NCBI GenBank assembly: GCA_003243195.1
Contig: QFQI01000003.1
Span: forward strand, 1 to 64,000
Reading direction: 5' to 3'
DNA from: Sphingomonas taxi
Lineage (GTDB): Bacteria > Pseudomonadota > Alphaproteobacteria > Sphingomonadales > Sphingomonadaceae
DNA: 64,000 nt
Every line of letters starts with the position of its first letter. Position 1 is the stretch's first letter. The notes below the pieces were generated by a model, which saw only the letters and a program-made list of their open reading frames with translations, ran no database searches and was not told where the DNA came from. The position numbers and the translations under genes are program-made. Shown here one piece after another: positions 35,365 to 43,114 of this stretch.

Positions 35365-38181
35365 TCAGAAGCTGACGCTCGCCCCCAGCGTGAACATCCG
35401 CCCCAGGCGGTAGCGGTTGATGTCGACGCGGTTGCCGCCGTCGAAGGTCTGGAATTCCTGATAGCGCGTACCGGTCAGGTTGCGCGCCTCGGCCTTGATC
35501 TCGACCTTCTGCCCGACCAATTCCACCTTCTGCCGCATCACGAAGTCCAGGCGGATGCCCGGCTTCTCGATGATGTCCGGCTGGAAGCCACGGCCGCCCA
35601 GCAGCGAAGGGCCACGGTTGGTGACGCGCTCGCTGGCATAGTTGAACAGCAGCGTCCCCTGCGTGCCGTTGTCGGTATCCTCATACCCCACTTGCAGGTT
35701 GACCAGATGGTCCGACTGCCCGGTCAGCGGCGCGCCGTCGCGGAACAGCAGGCTGGCCGGCGCGAAGTTCGTGGGGCACCCGCCCAGCGTCGTTCCTTCC
35801 AGAACGCCGGGAACGCAGGTGTCGTCGGCCTTGATGCTGGAATGCGTCCAGGTGTAGTTCGCGATCAGCACCGCGCGCTTGCCCGCCATTCCGTCCGAGA
35901 TGAAGTCGAGTGGCACGTATTTCTGCGCCTCGATCTCCGCCCCGTACAGTCGCGCGCTCGGCAGGTTGGTGAAGCCGGTCTGCAACCGCGCGTCGGGCGT
36001 GGGGAAGAAGCCGACCTGCTCGATCGGATTGTCGATCCGCTTGTAGAAGCCGGCCAGCGTGATCCGCTGGTCGCGCGCGAAGAACCATTCGTACCGCGCT
36101 TCGAGGTTGTAGAGTTCGGAGTCCTTCAGGCGCGGGTTGCCGAAGAACAGGCGATCCGATTCGAAATCGCGGAACGCCTGCGGCGCCAGCTCGCGGAACT
36201 GCGGGCGGGCGATCGTCTTCGACGCCGCCAGACGCAGTTGCTGGTCCTGCGCGAAATTCCACGTCAGCGTGGCGGCGGGCAGGAAATAGTCGTTCTTCAG
36301 CCGCGTGCCCGTCGCGTTGACCGGCGTCACCCGCTGCGTCGCGGTTTCGTAGCGGACGCCGATGATCGCCCGCAGGCCATCGGTGGCTTCCGCCTCGACC
36401 TGCGCATAGCCGGCATGGACACGCAGCAAGGCGTCATAGGCGAAGGAGCCGTTCTGCCCCGCGTCGAAGCGCATCTGCACCGCGGTGTCCGCCGCACTGC
36501 CCGATCCGGGCACCGGACAGCCGTTCACCACGTCGGGAGACAGCAGGTAATCGGGGCGCAACAGGTTGCACGGGAACGGGATCGCCCCGCCCGTGACCGT
36601 CTGGTAGGCGAAGGGCAGGCGCGTCGACGTACGATCGTTCTGCGAGAAGTAATAACCGGCGGACAGCGTCATCGGCCGCTCGCCCGACAGCTTGTAGGCG
36701 AGGTCCGCCTGACCGGAATAGAGGTTCTCGTTCAGTTCGCTGAACACCACCGTCGCGAAACGATCGAAGGCGTTGGTCGCCTGCCACACGCCGGGGCAGT
36801 TCACGCCGCTGTCGGTGGTCGGCACGTCGCCGATCTGGTTGGTCAGCGACGTGTTGCACAGATAGATGAATTGCCGCTCGTACGGCGAGTTGCGCTGCGA
36901 ATTGGCATAGGCGCCGCGCACGTCGACCGACAGGTTGTCGACCGGCTTGAACTCGCCGACCAGTTGCGTCTCGATCAGCTTGCGTTCGAACCAGCTCGTG
37001 TTCTGCTGGAACAGCGGATTGCCGCTGGAATTGTTGTAGACGGTCGCGGCCGAGGCGCGCCCCTGCTTCAGCGTGTCGTGGATATAGACGTTGGTCCAGC
37101 GGACGCGGTTCTCGCCGAATTCGGCGCCGAAGCCGAGCAGGCCGTTCACCACCGCGCGATTGTCGGTGATAACCGTCTGGAAATCGTTGCGCAGCGTGCC
37201 GTCGTCACTGACGGTATCCTGCTGCGTCGCATCGCGCGTGCGCCAGGTGTTCGACACGCCGATGCTGCCGATCAGGCCGACGCGCGTGCTGCCCAGATCG
37301 CCGGTCACGCCGAGATCGAGGCTGCCGGAGTAATTGGCCGGCGTGTCGCTGTTGCGCTGGAGCAGCGTGGTGCGTGCGTTCGACAACTGCAACACCTGCG
37401 CGCTGGGGATCACCCCGTTGCCAAGCGGCGCCTGCTTGATGAAATCGGGAACCTTGCGCTCGCCGCCGTCATAGCCGAGCCAGTCGGTGGTCGACCCGAA
37501 ATAGGTGTAGCCGAGCTTGCCGGTCGTCTCGGTATCAATCCCGCCCGATGCGCCGATCGAGAAGAAATTCTCGTCCGGGATCGCCTTTGTCGTCAGGTTG
37601 ATGACGCCGCCGCCAAACTCGCCGGGATAGTTGACCGAATAGGTCTTCTGTACCAGCGCGGAGCCGACCACCGTGGTCGGGAAGATGTCGAGCGGCACCG
37701 TGCGGCGCAACGGCTCGGGGCTGGGCAATGGCGAGCCGTTCAGCAGCGCCGACGAATAACGATCCCCCAGGCCGCGCACGAAGACATAGCCGTTGCCGAC
37801 CACCGACAGGCCGGTGACGCGCGTCAGCGCGCCGGCGATGTCGCCCTCGCCGGTCCGCGCGATGTCGGCGGTGGACAGCACGTTCACCACCTGCGCGGTG
37901 GCGCGCACCGCATTCGGGATGTTGCGACCGACCACGACGATGTCGCCGCCGGCGCTGGCATCGATACCCGGCGCGGAAATCTCCGCCTGCTCCTCGCCGG
38001 GAACGGCGGTGGCCGTCGCCTCGTCCTGCTGCGCCGACGAGGGGTCGGGGTTGGTAGCGGTGGTGCTGGTCTGCGGCGGACCGGCGGGAGCGGAAGGGGT
38101 GGGAGCGACCTGCGCCAGCGCCGCGGGGGCCACCAGCGTGGACGTCAGAAGAAGAAGCGAGGCGTAGGTGCGCTGGCGCAT
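35365..38181 (-). CDS. TonB-dependent outer-membrane receptor
   Basis: A 938-residue outer-membrane receptor. A signal peptide ends at ALAQ (residue 24); a Pro/Thr/Ala-rich stretch is followed by a plug domain (about 80-200: IVVVGRNIPNAVRATAQV, then VRGLGDRYSSALLNG). A 22-strand-type barrel ends with the outer-membrane-insertion C-terminus SVSF. The ligand is unknown. It lies downstream of and in the same direction as the lipoprotein gene with a 96-base gap, so both may answer to the Pho-box-like promoter. Related receptors adjoin T2SS loci in Caulobacter and sphingomonads. Confidence 0.93.
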   Translation of the reverse strand: MRQRTYASLLLLTSTLVAPAALAQVAPTPSAPAGPPQTSTTATNPDPSSAQQDEATATAVPGEEQAEISAPGIDASAGGDIVVVGRNIPNAVRATAQVVNVLSTADIARTGEGDIAGALTRVTGLSVVGNGYVFVRGLGDRYSSALLNGSPLPSPEPLRRTVPLDIFPTTVVGSALVQKTYSVNYPGEFGGGVINLTTKAIPDENFFSIGASGGIDTETTGKLGYTYFGSTTDWLGYDGGERKVPDFIKQAPLGNGVIPSAQVLQLSNARTTLLQRNSDTPANYSGSLDLGVTGDLGSTRVGLIGSIGVSNTWRTRDATQQDTVSDDGTLRNDFQTVITDNRAVVNGLLGFGAEFGENRVRWTNVYIHDTLKQGRASAATVYNNSSGNPLFQQNTSWFERKLIETQLVGEFKPVDNLSVDVRGAYANSQRNSPYERQFIYLCNTSLTNQIGDVPTTDSGVNCPGVWQATNAFDRFATVVFSELNENLYSGQADLAYKLSGERPMTLSAGYYFSQNDRTSTRLPFAYQTVTGGAIPFPCNLLRPDYLLSPDVVNGCPVPGSGSAADTAVQMRFDAGQNGSFAYDALLRVHAGYAQVEAEATDGLRAIIGVRYETATQRVTPVNATGTRLKNDYFLPAATLTWNFAQDQQLRLAASKTIARPQFRELAPQAFRDFESDRLFFGNPRLKDSELYNLEARYEWFFARDQRITLAGFYKRIDNPIEQVGFFPTPDARLQTGFTNLPSARLYGAEIEAQKYVPLDFISDGMAGKRAVLIANYTWTHSSIKADDTCVPGVLEGTTLGGCPTNFAPASLLFRDGAPLTGQSDHLVNLQVGYEDTDNGTQGTLLFNYASERVTNRGPSLLGGRGFQPDIIEKPGIRLDFVMRQKVELVGQKVEIKAEARNLTGTRYQEFQTFDGGNRVDINRYRLGRMFTLGASVSF

Positions 38182-38210
38182 GGTCGATGGTTCCGGTCTG
38201 TTGTCAAAAG

Positions 38211-38251
38211 GCGGGCCCGGGTGGCGCGATCAGGCGCTCCCCGGGCTCCGC
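38211..38251 (-). terminator. Hairpin between lipoprotein and TonB receptor genes
   Basis: A 17-base imperfect stem (38211-38227 with 38234-38251, two small mismatches) with loop GATCAG lies between the lipoprotein stop and the receptor ATG. No T-run follows on the minus strand, so it may lower downstream expression or protect the upstream mRNA rather than fully terminate. Confidence 0.45.
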
Positions 38252-38277
38252 CGAGCATCACGAGGGCTGGGTGCGCC

Positions 38278-39900
38278 TCACCGGCCCTGGCACTGGAAGT
38301 AGACCGAGTTGAAGGTCGGCGGACCGACGTCCTGCAGCGCGGCATTAGCGGGCCGGATCGTGGTGCGATCCGCGCCGGTGCCGGCGCCGGCGATGATGTT
38401 CACGCAGGCCGCGCCGGCCGCCGACTTGACCACGCCGTTGACGAAGGCGAAGTCCGCGCCGCCACGCAGGCGGATCGCGGCCGGGGCCGAATTCGTCTGC
38501 ACGAAGGTGAAGTTGGCGTAGCGGCCGTAGGTACGCGGCAGCAGGTCTTCGGCGCCATTCGAGTCGATCTCGGTCGCGAACGAGTCGGCGGTCGAACCCG
38601 AAGCCTTTTGCGCGGCGATGATGAACTGCATGAACCCGCGCCAGCCGTTGTCGACGTCGAAGCCGTCGTCGTCGGCGCCGGTGACGACGAAATAGCGCAG
38701 ATTGGTGGTGCCGCCGAAGATCTCCACGCCGTCGTCCGACGAATTGTGGCTCTGCACATGGTCGATCGTCGTGCCCGAGCCGGTGCCGCCCAGCGTCAGA
38801 CCCTGCAACTCATTGCCCTCACTGATCGCGATGCCGGTGTAGCGGATCTGCACATATTGCATCGTGCCCGAACTGTCGGCCGGGTTGGTGCCGCCGTACA
38901 ACCGCCCGGTCACACCCTCGATCGCCTGCTGGCAGGGCGCCGCCGCCCCTGCCGAGGTGCCGTCCGCGGTGTTCGGCCCGGTGCCCGTAGCGCAGACCGC
39001 AGTCGGCGCGCGCCCCAGCAGGATCACGCCGCCCCACAGACCCTGCGTCGCATCGGACACGCCGTTGTTGGCCAGGTTCTGCTGCGCGGTGAAGACGATC
39101 GGCGCGTCGGCGGTGCCGACCGCGATGAGCTTGCTATCACGGTTCACCAGTAACAGGTCGTTCGACGATTCCGACGAGTCCGCCGCCAGCACGACGCCGG
39201 GCGCGATCGTCAGCGTGACACCGGTGGCGCTGTTGACGTCGCCCACCTCGGTCTGGCCGCGGAAGCGATAAAAGACGCCGGCGATCTTCGGCAACGTCAT
39301 ATCCGCCGTGATGACGGCGGGCAGTCGGCAGGCTCGAAACGTCTGGACGAGACCGTCGTCGATCGTGCCGGTCGGACAGCTCGCGGACGTGCCGCCCGTT
39401 CCGACTGCCGGCACTGCCGTGCACGCGGCGCTCCCGACGAAGGTCGCGGCGGTCGAGCTGCACGTCCAGCCCGAGAAGGAATTGTCGTTCGGGCCACTCA
39501 GCGCACCGACGAAGCTGGTGTTCTGGATGAAGGCGGTGTTGCCCAGCACGGTCTGCGGGTTGCTGGCGGTCGTCAGCGACGTGCCGCTGACCGGATACAC
39601 GCCGTTCAGCGTCGTGCCGAAACCGTTGAGGTTGTTGTTCTGGCCCCCACTCACCAGCGCGAGCTGCTCGTCGGCGGTGATCGTGACGCCCGACTGCGTG
39701 GTGGCCAGCGCGAACTGCGCGGCGGTCAGTGGCGTCGGTGTGGCGGTGCCGGTCGGGGTCGGCGTCGGGGCCGGCGGGTTGATCGTGATCGGGATGCTGC
39801 CCGCACCCGGCGACGCGACGTCGTCAGCGCCGCACGACGCCAGGAACAACGTGGCGGATGTCGCCAGCAGAATACGGCTGCGACGGCTGAAGCTGACCAT
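38278..39900 (-). CDS. Large surface lipoprotein, ElpS-like, beta-helix type
   Basis: A 540-residue lipoprotein: signal MVSFSRRSRILLATSATLFLASC, split as basic start plus LFLASC lipobox with Cys23. A Pro/Thr linker (PAPTPTPTGTATPTP) follows, then a repetitive Gly/Asn/Asp-rich body suggesting a right-handed beta-helix (NSSDDGVEIFGGTTNLRYF, DDDGFDVDNGWRG). The start has AGGGAG 7 bases upstream. Beside the TonB receptor and T2SS it resembles the Caulobacter phosphate-starvation lipoprotein ElpS, which is exported through the T2SS (homology inferred, not tested). A Pho-box-like array lies upstream. Confidence 0.78.
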   Translation of the reverse strand: MVSFSRRSRILLATSATLFLASCGADDVASPGAGSIPITINPPAPTPTPTGTATPTPLTAAQFALATTQSGVTITADEQLALVSGGQNNNLNGFGTTLNGVYPVSGTSLTTASNPQTVLGNTAFIQNTSFVGALSGPNDNSFSGWTCSSTAATFVGSAACTAVPAVGTGGTSASCPTGTIDDGLVQTFRACRLPAVITADMTLPKIAGVFYRFRGQTEVGDVNSATGVTLTIAPGVVLAADSSESSNDLLLVNRDSKLIAVGTADAPIVFTAQQNLANNGVSDATQGLWGGVILLGRAPTAVCATGTGPNTADGTSAGAAAPCQQAIEGVTGRLYGGTNPADSSGTMQYVQIRYTGIAISEGNELQGLTLGGTGSGTTIDHVQSHNSSDDGVEIFGGTTNLRYFVVTGADDDGFDVDNGWRGFMQFIIAAQKASGSTADSFATEIDSNGAEDLLPRTYGRYANFTFVQTNSAPAAIRLRGGADFAFVNGVVKSAAGAACVNIIAGAGTGADRTTIRPANAALQDVGPPTFNSVYFQCQGR

Positions 39901-40001
39901 GACTCACTCCCTTGATGAACACCGAGCCCGTCTTCGTGGCTCTGGGCGAGTCGGGCGCCTCTGCCCGCTCGTCCGTCAGGGAGGGCCGCTAGGCGTCGCG
40001 A

Positions 40002-40063
40002 ATGACACCTGCGTGGATGTTCAGGGACAATGGCGTGACAGGTTCGTTGCCCTTTCATGACAC
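40002..40063 (-). promoter_or_regulatory. Pho-box-like array upstream of the lipoprotein gene
   Basis: On the minus strand four TGTC-core heptamers lie in phase: GTGTCAT (40063-40057), CTGTCAC (40041-40035), TTGTCCC (40030-40024) and GTGTCAT (40008-40002), with spacings of 22, 11 and 22 bases. An 11-base period of CTGTCAT-type units is the PhoB binding signature. The array ends about 100 bases before the lipoprotein ATG and probably replaces a -35 box. Confidence 0.7.
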
Positions 40064-40106
40064 CATCCCGCATCGAGACGACAGCGCCCGGATACGGCAC
40101 ATACGA

Positions 40107-40142
40107 AAAACCCCGCCGGTCCCGGAGGATCGGCAGGGTTTT
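40107..40142 (-). terminator. Terminator downstream of tRNA-Val
   Basis: On the minus strand AAAACCC (40142-40136) pairs with GGGTTTT (40113-40107) and an inner GCCG/CGGC stem closes the loop; the run continues as T5. It lies just after tRNA-Val and before the Pho-box-like array, insulating the lipoprotein promoter. Confidence 0.75.
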
Positions 40143-40152
40143 CATATCCGGA

Positions 40153-40227
40153 TGGTGGGCGCGACAGGGATTGAACCTGTGACCCCACCCGTGTGAAGGG
40201 TGTGCTCTACCGCTGAGCTACGCGCCC
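40153..40227 (-). tRNA. tRNA-Val (CAC)
   Basis: A 75-base tRNA: acceptor GGGCGCG with CGCGCCC, anticodon loop TTCACAC giving anticodon CAC, TTCAATCC T-loop, encoded CCA. It follows the hup gene in the same direction and has its own terminator at 40107-40142. Confidence 0.96.
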
Positions 40228-40288
40228 ATCCGTTGGCGGAGCGGCGCATCTACGCAAGCGCCCCGGTCGTGTCCAGCAGGAATTCGCG

Positions 40289-40561
40289 TCAGTTGAGCGA
40301 ATCCTTCAGCACCTTGCCGGCCTTGAACTTCGGCTGGCTGGACGCCTTGATCGTCATCGGCTCGCCGGTACGCGGATTGCGGCCGGTGGACGCCTTGCGC
40401 TTGCTGACCGCGAACGTGCCGAAACCGACCAGTCGCACTTCGTCACCCTTCTTCAGGCTGGTCGAGATCGCCTCGAACACTGCCTCTACCGCGCGGCTGG
40501 CCTCGTTCTTTCCCAGCCCGGCCGCCGTCGCGACCTGCGCGATCAGTTCCTGCTTGTTCAT
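40289..40561 (-). CDS. hup: DNA-binding protein HU
   Basis: Nucleoid-associated protein of 90 residues that bends and compacts DNA without sequence preference. The fold elements are MNKQELIAQVATAAGLGK, VRLVGFGTFAVSKRKA and the DNA arm ASTGRNPRTGEPMTI. The start at 40561 is used rather than the TTG six bases upstream. It lies downstream of lon, as hupB does in many proteobacteria, but a terminator (40658-40689) separates them. Confidence 0.94.
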   Translation of the reverse strand: MNKQELIAQVATAAGLGKNEASRAVEAVFEAISTSLKKGDEVRLVGFGTFAVSKRKASTGRNPRTGEPMTIKASSQPKFKAGKVLKDSLN

Positions 40562-40657
40562 CCCCAAAAACCCCGTCCGTTACGCATTCGTGATGGATTC
40601 GCGATCCGTTGACCGCATCAGCCCAGTAAGTCGCTACCGCCGGTGGGAGTCAAACGA

Positions 40658-40689
40658 AACCGCCGCACCATCGGCACGGTGCGGCGGTT
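40658..40689 (-). terminator. Rho-independent terminator of lon
   Basis: A perfect 12-base stem (40658-40669 with 40678-40689), 8-base loop, followed on the minus strand by TCGTTTG. It lies 29 bases after the lon stop and before the hup gene. Confidence 0.85.
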
Positions 40690-40717
40690 GCAATCGCTTG
40701 AATTATCCCGAAGCGGC

Positions 40718-43114
40718 TCAGTGATGCAGTTCGCCGCCGGCCGGCGCGATCTGTGCGGGGGGAAGCGCCGCCAGTTCGTCCGCCTCCGTCCAGTCGATCG
40801 CCTCCAGCGGACGGACCAGCGCGCGCCGCAGCACCTCGTCGACATGCGCGACCGGCACGATGGTCAGTCCGTCGCGGATGTTCTGCGGGATTTCGGCGAG
40901 ATCCTTCTCATTCTCCTTGGGGATCAGCACCGTCTCGATGCCGCCGCGCAGCGCCGCCAGCAGCTTCTCCTTCAGCCCGCCGATCGGCAGCACACGACCG
41001 CGCAGCGTCACCTCGCCGGTCATCGCCACCTCCTTGCGCACCGGAATGCCGGTCAGCGTCGACACGATCGACGTCACCAGCCCGATGCCCGCCGACGGTC
41101 CGTCCTTGGGCACCGCGCCCTCGGGAAGATGAATGTGGATATCCTTGCGGTGGAACAGGCTCGGCTTGATCCCGAACGACGGCGAGCGTGCCTGGACGAA
41201 GGAATAAGCGGCCTGCACCGATTCCTTCATCACGTCGCCCAGCTTGCCGGTGACCTTCGCCTGCCCCTTGCCGGGCACTGTGACGCTCTCGATCGTCAGC
41301 AGCTCGCCACCGACCTCGGTCCAGGCCAGGCCCGTCACCGCCCCGATCTGGTCCTCGGTCTCGGACAGGCCGTGGCGGAATTTCTGCACGCCCGCGAACT
41401 CGCCGAGATTGTCCGGCGTGATCGTCACGCTTTCCGCCTTGCCTTCCAGGATGCGGCGCAACGCCTTGCGGCACAGCTTCGCCACCTCGCGCTCCAGCGT
41501 CCGCACGCCGGCCTCGCGGGTGTAGCGCTGGATCAGCGCGCGCAGCCCCTCATTGGTCAGCGTGAACTCGCCCGGCTTCAGCCCGTGCGCCTCGATCTGC
41601 TTGGCGATCAGATGCCGCTCGGCGATCTCGACCTTCTCGTCCTCGGTATACCCTTCCAGCCGGATGATCTCCATGCGATCCAGCAGCGGCTGCGGCAGGT
41701 TCAGCGTGTTGGCGGTGCACACGAACATCACATCGGACAGATCGATATCGATCTCGAGGTAATGGTCGTTGAACTTCGCGTTCTGCTCCGGATCGAGCAC
41801 CTCCAGCAGCGCGGAGGCGGGATCGCCGCGGAAATCCTGGCCCAGCTTGTCGATCTCGTCGAGCAGGAACAGCGGGTTGCTGGCACCGGCCTTCTTCAGG
41901 TTGGTCACCACCTTGCCCGGCAGCGAGCCGATATAGGTGCGGCGATGCCCGCGGATCTCCGCCTCGTCGCGCACCCCGCCCAGCGACTGGCGGATGAACT
42001 CGCGACCCGTCGCCTTGGCGATCGACTTGCCCAGCGAGGTCTTGCCGACGCCCGGCGGCCCCACCAGGCACAGGATCGGCCCCTTCAGCTTGTTGGTGCG
42101 CGCCTGCACCGCCAGATATTCGACGATCCGGTCCTTGACCTTCTCCAACGCGTAATGATCCTCGTCCAGGATCGCCTCGGCGGCGGGGATGTCCTTCTTA
42201 ATCTTGCTCTTCTTGCCCCATGGCAGCCCAAGCAGCACGTCGAGATAGTTGCGCACGACGGTCGCCTCGGCGCTCATCGGCGCCATGGTCTTCAGCTTCT
42301 TCAGCTCCGCGGTCGCCTTGGTGCGCGCTTCCTTCGACAGTTTCAGCGTGGCGATCTTCTGGGTCAGCTCGGCGATCTCGTCGCCCTCGCCTTCCTCGCC
42401 CTCATTGCCCAGCTCGCGCTGGATCGCCTTCAACTGCTCGTTGAGGTAATATTCGCGCTGCGTCTTCTCCATCTGGCGCTTGACGCGGCTCTTGATCTTC
42501 TTCTCGACCTGCAGGACGCCCAGCTCGCCCTCCATCAGCGCATAGGCCATCTCCAGCCGCTTGAGCGGATCGGCCTCCATCAGCAGCGCCTGCCGCTCCG
42601 CGACCTTCACCTGGATGTTGCCGGCCACCGTGTCGGACAGGCGGCCCGCATCCAGGATCTCGGCGAGTTGCGCGGACAGCTCGGAGGGCAGCTTGCGGTT
42701 GAGCTTGGCGTAATTCTCGAACTGATCGACGACCGAGCGCATCAGCGCGGCGGTTTCCGGCCCCTCGACCTTCGCATCGGCCACCGCGGCGACCGTGGCG
42801 GTCAGATACTCGTCGCCTTCCTCCAGCGTCTCCAGCGTGGCACGCGCCTTCCCTTCCACCAGCACGCGGACCGTGCCGTCGGGCAGCTTCAGCAATTGCA
42901 GCACGGTGGCGGTGACGCCCATCGTGTAAAGGTCGTCACGCGAGGGATCGTCCTCGGCCGGATCGAGCTGCGCGACGAGGAAAATCTCTTTGTCCGTTCC
43001 CATCGCCGCTTCCAGCGCCGCGACCGACTTGTCGCGTCCGACGAACAGCGGCACGATCATGTGGGGAAAGACGACGATGTCGCGAAGCGGCAGAACGGGG
43101 AAAGTGGACGTCAT
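40718..43114 (-). CDS. lon: ATP-dependent protease Lon
   Basis: Cytoplasmic AAA+ serine protease of 798 residues that degrades misfolded and regulatory proteins. The N-terminal LON domain starts FPVLPLRDIVVFPHMIVPL. The ATPase has Walker A GPPGVGKTS and the FLLDEIDKL Walker B. The proteolytic domain has PKDGPSAG with catalytic S674 and a downstream Lys in the IGGLKEK region. I chose the ATG at 43114 (GGAG five bases upstream); a 107-residue longer frame lacks homology. A heat-shock-type promoter lies at 43156-43184. Confidence 0.97.
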   Translation of the reverse strand: MTSTFPVLPLRDIVVFPHMIVPLFVGRDKSVAALEAAMGTDKEIFLVAQLDPAEDDPSRDDLYTMGVTATVLQLLKLPDGTVRVLVEGKARATLETLEEGDEYLTATVAAVADAKVEGPETAALMRSVVDQFENYAKLNRKLPSELSAQLAEILDAGRLSDTVAGNIQVKVAERQALLMEADPLKRLEMAYALMEGELGVLQVEKKIKSRVKRQMEKTQREYYLNEQLKAIQRELGNEGEEGEGDEIAELTQKIATLKLSKEARTKATAELKKLKTMAPMSAEATVVRNYLDVLLGLPWGKKSKIKKDIPAAEAILDEDHYALEKVKDRIVEYLAVQARTNKLKGPILCLVGPPGVGKTSLGKSIAKATGREFIRQSLGGVRDEAEIRGHRRTYIGSLPGKVVTNLKKAGASNPLFLLDEIDKLGQDFRGDPASALLEVLDPEQNAKFNDHYLEIDIDLSDVMFVCTANTLNLPQPLLDRMEIIRLEGYTEDEKVEIAERHLIAKQIEAHGLKPGEFTLTNEGLRALIQRYTREAGVRTLEREVAKLCRKALRRILEGKAESVTITPDNLGEFAGVQKFRHGLSETEDQIGAVTGLAWTEVGGELLTIESVTVPGKGQAKVTGKLGDVMKESVQAAYSFVQARSPSFGIKPSLFHRKDIHIHLPEGAVPKDGPSAGIGLVTSIVSTLTGIPVRKEVAMTGEVTLRGRVLPIGGLKEKLLAALRGGIETVLIPKENEKDLAEIPQNIRDGLTIVPVAHVDEVLRRALVRPLEAIDWTEADELAALPPAQIAPAGGELHH

